64,000 bases of DNA from Comamonas sp. KCTC 72670. Lineage in GTDB: Bacteria; Myxococcota; Myxococcia; Myxococcales; Myxococcaceae. Below the pieces are notes generated by a model. That model was given only the letters and a program-made list of their open reading frames with translations, was not told the DNA's origin and made no database searches. The position numbers were made by a program, and so were the translations under genes. The DNA is taken from assembly GCA_014656495.1 (NCBI GenBank), contig BNCN01000014.1:1-64000 (forward strand), read 5' to 3'. Numbering within the stretch: position 1 is the first letter of the stretch; every line of letters starts with the position of its first letter. This document shows, one piece after another, positions 55,374 through 64,000 of the stretch.

Positions 55374-55763
55374 TCCGACGCGGGATTCCAGTGGGGGCCG
55401 GGCGGGATTTTCGGCGCAACGGTGAGCGTGCGGGCGGCCCTGTTCGCGGCGCACGGCGGCATGTGAACATCTCGCGGCCCCTTCTTGCTACCAACACGGT
55501 TCGGCAAGCAGCCAGGGAGCCTGGCGAACGGCCTGCTAGCAGTTTGCATCCCGAGGCTCCAGGGGAACCAGGGCTTTGAGGGGACGGGGTGGGTCATCTT
55601 GGACCAAAACCCCGGTCCAGGGCAGGGCGTTCCCTTGCCGGCGATGCGGGCTCCGGCGCCCGAAGGGGCAAAGCGCGGCGGGAGGGTCGGCACTTACCGC
55701 GCTCGATGCTTGGACCCGCACGAGGGAGCGCTACGATGCGCGCCGTCCAGGGAGGGGTTCATC
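55374..55763. other. Divergent intergenic region with a small hairpin
   Basis: This 390-bp gap separates the RIO kinase and histone-like genes. It contains a GCCAGG-GAG-CCTGGC hairpin at 55512-55526. I see no small gene with a ribosome-binding site, no tRNA-like fold and no recognised riboswitch. Both promoters must lie here, but no convincing hexamers stand out. Confidence 0.5.
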
Positions 55764-56408
55764 ATGGCGACGAAGTCACGCAAGACGGCTGTTGCGAAGA
55801 AGTCATCCCGGCGCGGTTCGACGGCCAAGAAGTCCACGGCCAAGAAGGCGCCCGCGCGCAAGCAGTCCACGGCGAAGAAGCGCACGGCCAAGAAGGCGCC
55901 CGCGAAGAAGGCCAGCGCCAAGAAGGCCACGGCGAAGAAGGCCAGCGCCAAGAAGGCCACGGCGAAGAAGGCCACGGCGAAGAAGGCCAGCGCCAAGAAG
56001 GCCACGGCGAAGAAGGCCACAGCGAAGAAGGCCAGCGCCAAGAAGGCGCCCGCGAAGAAGGCCCCCGCGCGCAAGCAGGCCGCGGCGCGGAAGTCGACGC
56101 GGCCCACGACGGGCTCGCCGTTCGTCGAGCAGGTGGAGACGACGTCCGCGGGCTTGCAGCCGCTGGCGCCCACGCACGCGCCGGTGGATGAGTTCACCAG
56201 CACCGGCAATGAGGTGCTCGACATCTTCCAGCGTTATGACCGTGACCGGACGGGCACCATCGACCGGGCCGAGTTCGCGCGGCTGCTGGAGGCGCTGGGC
56301 CAGAACATCTCCGATGAAGAACTGGAAATCGCGATCGACATCGTCGACACGGACCGCACCGGGAAGATTTCCTGGAATGAGTTCCGTACGTGGTGGAACA
56401 GCCGCTGA
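55764..56408 (+). CDS. Histone H1-like Lys/Ala repeat protein fused to an EF-hand pair
   Basis: This 214-residue protein starts at the ATG at 55764, with GGAGG about 8 nt upstream. The N-terminal 120 residues are a histone H1-like tail with 16 AKK units separated by two-residue spacers (ST, AS, AT, AP). The C-terminal 60 residues hold two canonical EF-hands, DRDRTGTIDRAE and DTDRTGKISWNE, each with D1, D3, T5, G6, I8 and E12 in place. The first part should bind DNA non-specifically; the second should bind calcium. The predicted function, a calcium-sensitive nucleoid protein, is inference. It lies 43 bp before the hybrid kinase gene on the same strand. Confidence 0.82.
   Translation: MATKSRKTAVAKKSSRRGSTAKKSTAKKAPARKQSTAKKRTAKKAPAKKASAKKATAKKASAKKATAKKATAKKASAKKATAKKATAKKASAKKAPAKKAPARKQAAARKSTRPTTGSPFVEQVETTSAGLQPLAPTHAPVDEFTSTGNEVLDIFQRYDRDRTGTIDRAEFARLLEALGQNISDEELEIAIDIVDTDRTGKISWNEFRTWWNSR
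55840..56090 (+). repeat. Tandem 15/30-bp codon repeats encoding the AKKAx tract
   Basis: Units built on GCCAAGAAGGCC and GCGAAGAAGGCC repeat about 16 times in frame. The near-identity of neighbouring units at DNA level makes length change by slippage or recombination likely. Each unit step of 15 bp keeps the reading frame. Confidence 0.8.
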
Positions 56409-56450
56409 CGGCGCGCGGCAAGTCCGTCCTGGACCGCGCGGCCCTCTGGC

Positions 56451-59267
<2,817 letters not shown>

Positions 59268-59387
59268 CACGTGGCGGGCGGATGCCCGTCAAATGCGCGC
59301 GCGCCGCACGTCTCGGGTGCCGGAAGGCCCCTCCGGAGGCTATCTCTTCGGGGCATTCGCGGACGCCACCGAGGCGAGGGAGAGCGC

Positions 59388-60806
59388 ATGGCCCGTTACG
59401 ACTTCGACGTGTTCACCATTGGCGGCGGCTCTGGCGGCGTCGCGGCCAGCCGCAGGGCGGGGGCCCACGGCGCCCGGGTCGCCCTCTGTGAAGACCGCGA
59501 CCTGGGGGGCACCTGTGTCCACCGGGGCTGTGTGCCCAAGAAGCTCCTGGTCTACGGCGCGCACTTCCGCGAGGAGTTCCAGGACGCGGAGGGCTACGGC
59601 TGGACGCTGCAGGCGCCGGTGTTCTCCTGGCGCACGCTGCTGGCCGCGAAGGACAAGGAGCTGGAGCGGCTGGGCGGGGTGTACGCGCGGCTGCTGCGGG
59701 ACTCCGGCGTGACGGTGGTGGAGGGGCGCGGGCGCGTCGTGGATGCGCACACGGTGGAGGTGGCGGGGAAGCAGTACACGGCGGAGCGCATCCTGGTGGC
59801 CACCGGCTCCCGGCCCTACCTGCCGCAGGACATCACGGGCATCGAGCACGCCATCACCTCGGACGACGCGCTGTCCTTCCCGGAGCTCCCCAAGCGGCTG
59901 GCCATCGTCGGGGCCGGGTACATCGGCGTGGAGCTCGCGGGCATCTTCCACGGCCTGGGCTCGAAGGTGACGATGTTGATTCGCGGCGCGAGCGTGCTGG
60001 GCGGCTTCGATGAGGACGTGCGCTCGTTCCTCACGGAGGAGATGCGCAAGAAGGGCATCGAGCTGATGACGGACACCTTCATCCGGGACATCGAGAAGCG
60101 CCAGGACGGCGGGGTGAGCCTGCTGACGGGCGGCGGCGAGACGGTGGATGCGGACGCGGTGCTCTTCGCCACCGGCCGGATTCCCAACACCGCGGAGTTG
60201 GGGCTTGAAGCGGCGGGCGTGGTGCTGGACGCGCGCGGCGCGGTGGTGGTGGACGAGTGGTCACGCAGCTCGGTGGAGAGCATCTACGCGGTGGGGGACG
60301 TCACCGACCGCATCAACCTCACGCCGGTGGCCATCGCGGAGGGGCGGGCCCTGGCGGAGACGCTCTTCAACGACAACCCGACGCAGATGGACCACACCAA
60401 TGTGCCGTCCGCCGTCTTCAGCCAGCCCCCCGTGGCCTCCGTGGGCCTGACGGAGGTGGAGGCGAAGGAGCGGCTGGGCAAGCTGGACATCTACGTCACC
60501 AGCTTCCGGCCCATGAAGCACACGCTGAGCGGCCGCAACGAGCGCACCATGATGAAGGTGGTGGTGGAGCGCGAGTCCAACCGGGTGGTCGGCTGCCACA
60601 TGGTGGGGGCGGACGCGCCGGAAATCATCCAGGGGCTGGCGGTGGCGGTGAAGTGCGGCGTCACCAAGAAGCAGCTCGACGCCACGGTGGGCATCCACCC
60701 CACGGCGGCCGAGGAGTTCGTCACGCTGCGCGACAAGCGGCCGGACCCCGACGAGCGGCTGGCCGCCGAGCTGGGCCATGATGCGGCGGTGCCTCCCCGG
60801 CGCTGA
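59388..60806 (+). CDS. gor: Glutathione-disulfide reductase
   Basis: The 472-residue protein starts at the ATG at 59388 with GAGGGAG upstream. The FAD motif FTIGGGSGGVAASRR, the redox pair GGTCVHRGCVPKK (Cys43 and Cys48), the NAD(P)H-binding IVGAGYIGVELAG and the C-terminal active-site base in GIHPTAAEEF all match glutathione reductase. It regenerates reduced glutathione with NADPH. A trypanothione- or mycothione-type relative is less likely given the overall similarity. It follows the hybrid kinase gene on the same strand after 120 bp. Confidence 0.9.
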   Translation: MARYDFDVFTIGGGSGGVAASRRAGAHGARVALCEDRDLGGTCVHRGCVPKKLLVYGAHFREEFQDAEGYGWTLQAPVFSWRTLLAAKDKELERLGGVYARLLRDSGVTVVEGRGRVVDAHTVEVAGKQYTAERILVATGSRPYLPQDITGIEHAITSDDALSFPELPKRLAIVGAGYIGVELAGIFHGLGSKVTMLIRGASVLGGFDEDVRSFLTEEMRKKGIELMTDTFIRDIEKRQDGGVSLLTGGGETVDADAVLFATGRIPNTAELGLEAAGVVLDARGAVVVDEWSRSSVESIYAVGDVTDRINLTPVAIAEGRALAETLFNDNPTQMDHTNVPSAVFSQPPVASVGLTEVEAKERLGKLDIYVTSFRPMKHTLSGRNERTMMKVVVERESNRVVGCHMVGADAPEIIQGLAVAVKCGVTKKQLDATVGIHPTAAEEFVTLRDKRPDPDERLAAELGHDAAVPPRR

Positions 60807-60882
60807 CGTCCACGGCGAGTCAGGCTCGCGGCCGTCCCCGCGTCCCTGGGCGGCTTTGCCGTACCCCACCTCGAGGTGAGCC

Positions 60883-62178
60883 ATGAGTGATTCCCCAGCG
60901 GACCCATCCGCCCCAGGCGCCGCGCGCATCCGGGGCCTGGAGCAGGTGGACCGGCTGTCCGTGCCGCTGCCTCACGGCACCGAGGTGACGACCCGGGTGG
61001 AGCGCCTCGCCTCGGGGGGCCGGCGCATCCCGCAGGGCGTGGTGGGCCGGGTGGTCCGCGCGCACGACGGCGGCTTCGACGTTCAGATTGTCGGCGTGGG
61101 CGAGGTCTGGTTCGCGCGGGACGAGCTGGTGCCCCGGCGCCCGGGACAGGTGCAGTTCGCCCAGCGCCGCGAGGCGGCCTGGACGGCCCTGACGCCCTGT
61201 GTGGTGCTGGAGACGCGCGTGGGCAGCCACGCGTGGGGGCTGGCCGATGAGCGCTCGGACGTGGATGTGCGGGGCGTCTTCGCGCTGCCGCTGCCCTGGA
61301 GCTTCGGATTGACCGAGGCCCCCAAGGACCTGGTGAGCGCGGATGGCAGCACCACGTACTGGGAGGTCCACAAGCTGGTGGAGCAGGCGCTGCGCGCGGA
61401 CCCGAACACGCTGGAGACGCTCTTCGTCCCTGGCGCCAGGGCGGTGGACGCCATCGGCGAGTGGCTGCTGGCCGAGCGCGACGCCTTCGTGTCCAAGGCC
61501 CTGTTCGGCAGTTTCGGGCGCTATGCCATGAGCCAGCTCGACAAGCTCACGCGCAGCCAGCGGCTGGCGGAGCATCGGGACTTGCTGCTGGCGTGGCTGT
61601 GCGAGGAGCCCGCGCCGGACCTGGATGAAGTGGCGCGCCGGCTGTCGGCCGTTTCGCCGCGCGAGGCCCCGACGCCCCAGGACGCGCTGCTGGCGGCGAA
61701 GACGTACGTGAAGCAGCTCTACCGCTCGCTCTGGGACCAGGGACTGCTGGCCGCCAACGACTTCAAGGCGCTCACCGCGTATGCCCGTGGCGGGGGACAG
61801 CGGCCTCCATCCGCGCGCGAGCTGCGGCCCAAGAATGCCTACAACCTGCTGCGGCTGGTGGCGACGGCGACGGGCTGGTTGCGCGAAGGCGCGCCCACCT
61901 TCGAGGCCTCGGGTTCGCTGAAGGCGCGGCTGCTGGACATCAAGGCGGGCCGCGTCCCGCTGGAGGAGGTGCTTCGGGACGCGGAGGCGCTGGCGCCCGA
62001 ATTGGAGGCCGCGCACCGGGACAGCCGCCTGCCGGAGCATCCGGACTATGCGCGCGCGGACCGGCTGCTAAGGCGCGTGGGGGAGGAGGTCGCGCGGCGC
62101 TGGGTGTTGAAGGTCCCGGGCCCGTTGGGCCGAGAGGCCCCGGAGGCCCCGGCCATGACGTGGAAGGAGCTGGAATGA
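60883..62178 (+). CDS. Predicted nucleotidyltransferase (COG3541/YcgL-like), larger partner
   Basis: This 431-residue protein has a small beta domain (about 45-85) resembling a KOW/SH3 fold. The nucleotidyltransferase core follows, with GSHAWGLADERSDVDVRGVF: the G-S...D-x-D signature of the polymerase-beta superfamily. A helical C-terminal part (about 200-420) is conserved in COG3541 proteins. The substrate is unknown for the whole family. Its stop overlaps the start of the next gene by 4 bp (ATGA), so the two are coupled. It is preceded by gor after 76 bp. Confidence 0.82.
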   Translation: MSDSPADPSAPGAARIRGLEQVDRLSVPLPHGTEVTTRVERLASGGRRIPQGVVGRVVRAHDGGFDVQIVGVGEVWFARDELVPRRPGQVQFAQRREAAWTALTPCVVLETRVGSHAWGLADERSDVDVRGVFALPLPWSFGLTEAPKDLVSADGSTTYWEVHKLVEQALRADPNTLETLFVPGARAVDAIGEWLLAERDAFVSKALFGSFGRYAMSQLDKLTRSQRLAEHRDLLLAWLCEEPAPDLDEVARRLSAVSPREAPTPQDALLAAKTYVKQLYRSLWDQGLLAANDFKALTAYARGGGQRPPSARELRPKNAYNLLRLVATATGWLREGAPTFEASGSLKARLLDIKAGRVPLEEVLRDAEALAPELEAAHRDSRLPEHPDYARADRLLRRVGEEVARRWVLKVPGPLGREAPEAPAMTWKELE

Positions 62179-62963
62179 AGGGCACCTTGACGGAACATCA
62201 GCGCGCCGTGGCGGACCGGGTCCTCGACGAGGAGTCCAGCCGCCGCGCGCACCTGGTCGTGTCGCTCTCCGGCGCGCACGCCTATGGCTTTCCCTCTCCG
62301 GACAGCGACCTGGACCTGAAGTCCATCCACATCGCGCCCACCTCGGTGCTGCTGGGCCTTCAGCCGGCGCACCTCCCCACGGAGCGGCTGGAGGTGCTGG
62401 AGGGCGTGGAGGTGGACTACTCGTCCAACGAGCTGCTGCCCGTGCTCCAGGGGCTCCTGCAGGGCAATGGGAACTACCTGGAGCGGGTGCTGGGCGCCAT
62501 CCCGCTGCGGGGCTCTCCGGAGCTGGAGTCGCTCCGGCCGCTCGTGCGCGCTTCCATGTCCCGCCGCATCCACCGGCACTACAACGGCTTTGGCCAGGGG
62601 CAGCTCCGTGAGTGGGAGAAGAGCGGGTTCCGGTCCGCGAAGCGGCTGCTCTACGTCCTGCGCACCACGCTGACGGGGGCGCATGCGCTGCGAACCGGCG
62701 TGGTGGAGACGGACGTCACGGAGCTGCTGTCGCCGTATGGCTTCGAGGAGGCCCACGCCCTGGTGCAGGAGAAGATCCGGGGCGAGAAGAGCGAGCTCCC
62801 GGAGGCGCTGAGCGAGAAGTGGCGGGGCGAGGTGGCGCGCTCGTTCGAGGTGCTGGAGGCCGCGAAGGCGGACTCCATCCTGCCCGAGGCGCCCCCCGCG
62901 GACGCGGTGGCCGCGCTGGAGGCGTGGCTGCTCGACCTGCGGCGGCGGAGCTTCGACGGTTAG
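62175..62963 (+). CDS. Predicted nucleotidyltransferase (COG3541/YcgL-like), smaller partner
   Basis: This 262-residue protein starts at the ATG at 62175, overlapping the previous stop. The core SLSGAHAYGFPSPDSDLDLKSI shows the same G-S...D-x-D arrangement as its partner, then EVDYSSNELLPVLQGLLQGNGNYLERVLG and a helical end. It lacks the N-terminal beta domain of the larger protein. The two are diverged relatives, not a recent duplication. Nucleotide or RNA-end transfer is the family expectation; the substrate is unknown. Confidence 0.82.
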   Translation: MKGTLTEHQRAVADRVLDEESSRRAHLVVSLSGAHAYGFPSPDSDLDLKSIHIAPTSVLLGLQPAHLPTERLEVLEGVEVDYSSNELLPVLQGLLQGNGNYLERVLGAIPLRGSPELESLRPLVRASMSRRIHRHYNGFGQGQLREWEKSGFRSAKRLLYVLRTTLTGAHALRTGVVETDVTELLSPYGFEEAHALVQEKIRGEKSELPEALSEKWRGEVARSFEVLEAAKADSILPEAPPADAVAALEAWLLDLRRRSFDG

Positions 62964-62972
62964 CCGCCGCTG

Positions 62973-64000
62973 TCAGGGCGTCAGGGCCTCTCGGATGAGG
63001 GGCTGCAGGGCCAGGGAGAGGTTCATCGCGAAGCTGACGACGCCGGCGCCCGGGTCATCCCGCTCCAGATGCATGCCGAGCACGGCGTAGTAGCCCGCGT
63101 CCCGGTCCACCCACGGCGTCCAGCCGAACGCTCCGGGCGAGCTGATGACGGAGCAGCCCTGGGCGGGCGTCTGGCACTCCAGCCACGCCGTCAGGCCGTA
63201 GCGCAGGTCCAGGCCCATGTCCCTGGCGGGAGAGTTCCCGATGATGACGCCGGGGTAGGGCTCGATGGCCTGGGCGTCGAAGAGCTCGGGGGTGCCGAAG
63301 GTCCGGCCGCCGAAGGTGCCCCGGTGGAACACGATGGCGAGCAAGGGCGCGTACTCGTTCATGGAGGCACGCAGTCCACCGGCGACGAGCGGGTTGGTGG
63401 TGCCGTTCGGGCGGTTGGGGGCGGTGAAGTAAGTCACCTCCGGAGGGAGCCCCAGGGGCTGCGCCAGCGTCTCCGCGAAGAGCGTGTTCCACGTCTTGCC
63501 CGTGGCGACTTCGGCCATCCGCGCGGCGACGTGCAGGTGGGTGCTGCCATAGTCGAACCGCGTCCCCGGCGGCGCGACCGGGGAGGCATTGGCGATGCTG
63601 GAGACGCAGGCCGCCAGGGTGATGCCCGGTTGGAACGTGCAGAGGTGGGACGGCGGCAGGCCCGAGGTGAAGGAGAGCAGGTGCCGCAGGGTGATGCCCG
63701 CCTTGTCGCCCGTCCACCCGAGGACCTCGCCCGTGGTGGAGTCCAACGTGAGGTGGCCTTGCCGGATGAGCTCGAAGAGCAGGGTTCCGGAGACCATCTT
63801 CGACGCGGAGGCCACCGCCACCCGCCGGTCCGGCGCGAAGTCGCCCACGCGGTGCTCGTAGACCTTGCGGTCCTGCGCGTCGTAGATAGCGAGCGCCACG
63901 CCCGGCACGTCAGCGCCGGCCTGGGCGACGCGGGACTCCAGCTCGGCCGTCACGGCGTCCCAGGGGGACCCGGCATCCTCCTCGGTGCTCCCTGCGTCGG
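62973..64000 (-). CDS. Serine hydrolase / beta-lactamase-like protein (5' end beyond the window)
   Basis: At least 342 residues are visible; the frame runs open to the right edge of the window, so the true start is outside. The first visible residues form an Asp/Glu/Ser/Gly linker (STEEDAG) typical of myxobacterial lipoproteins, so a signal peptide is expected upstream. The core has SASK (nucleophile Ser and Lys) and FDYGS, the SxxK and YxN-like motifs of class C beta-lactamases and DD-peptidases, with a C-terminal Gly-rich strand. Whether it acts as esterase, DD-peptidase or beta-lactamase is undecided. Confidence 0.82.
   Translation of the reverse strand, partial: DAGSTEEDAGSPWDAVTAELESRVAQAGADVPGVALAIYDAQDRKVYEHRVGDFAPDRRVAVASASKMVSGTLLFELIRQGHLTLDSTTGEVLGWTGDKAGITLRHLLSFTSGLPPSHLCTFQPGITLAACVSSIANASPVAPPGTRFDYGSTHLHVAARMAEVATGKTWNTLFAETLAQPLGLPPEVTYFTAPNRPNGTTNPLVAGGLRASMNEYAPLLAIVFHRGTFGGRTFGTPELFDAQAIEPYPGVIIGNSPARDMGLDLRYGLTAWLECQTPAQGCSVISSPGAFGWTPWVDRDAGYYAVLGMHLERDDPGAGVVSFAMNLSLALQPLIREALTP

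Overview
The window is GC-rich bacterial chromosome from a myxobacterium, most likely family Myxococcaceae. The evidence is the many secreted lipoproteins, cysteine-rich DUF4215-type repeats, TPR proteins, a hybrid histidine kinase, a RIO-type kinase, and uniformly high third-position GC. I see no rRNA, tRNA, CRISPR array, insertion sequence or prophage. The gene at the right edge is cut by the window end. About 54 protein genes are supported, plus one short leader peptide. Most of the other long open frames lie antisense to real genes and are a by-product of high GC.

Layout. 0.3-6.1 kb: a secreted beta-rich protein, an FBP zinc-finger protein, the ribosome-assembly GTPase RsgA and an orphan TAXI-type binding protein. 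They are followed by three consecutive hairpins, two of which are terminator-like near-copies. 6.5-14.4 kb (minus strand): a lipoprotein and zinc metalloprotease pair, aspartokinase/homoserine dehydrogenase (thrA) behind what looks like a complete threonine attenuator, a Pit phosphate transporter with its DUF47 partner, and an MDR dehydrogenase. 14.6-24.9 kb: DusA, a TPR protein, an acetyl-CoA hydrolase/CoA-transferase, an M3 oligopeptidase, ThiD, a GH18 chitinase-like lipoprotein and an M20 peptidase. 25-34.6 kb: a DUF4215/fibro-slime surface protein, a TPR protein, a coiled-coil lipoprotein, a DUF574-type methyltransferase with a kelch protein, a membrane-fused spermidine-synthase-like protein and an O-methyltransferase. 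34.7-46.5 kb: a coiled-coil protein, AsnS, a CotH lipoprotein, an AbiGi-like protein, a P450, a TonB-C protein, DeoD, a MepA/LysM endopeptidase and an AlkB-like dioxygenase. 46.5-53 kb: a DEAD-box helicase, a PIN protein, a C2-like lipoprotein, a glycan-binding protein translationally coupled to a five-heme cytochrome, a second MDR dehydrogenase and a 74-residue Pro/Lys-tailed protein. 53.3-64 kb: a RIO kinase with a long repetitive tail, a divergent histone H1-like/EF-hand fusion, a hybrid histidine kinase, glutathione reductase, two overlapping nucleotidyltransferase-fold genes and a truncated serine hydrolase.

The strongest non-routine signal is upstream of thrA. A 41-codon open frame carries ten Thr codons within eleven. 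It is followed by an alternative pairing segment and then a perfect GC-rich terminator with a U-tract. This is the full design of a ribosome-mediated threonine attenuator. The second most interesting block is 53.3-59.3 kb, where two neighbouring, divergently transcribed genes both encode expandable repeat tracts next to a large signalling kinase.
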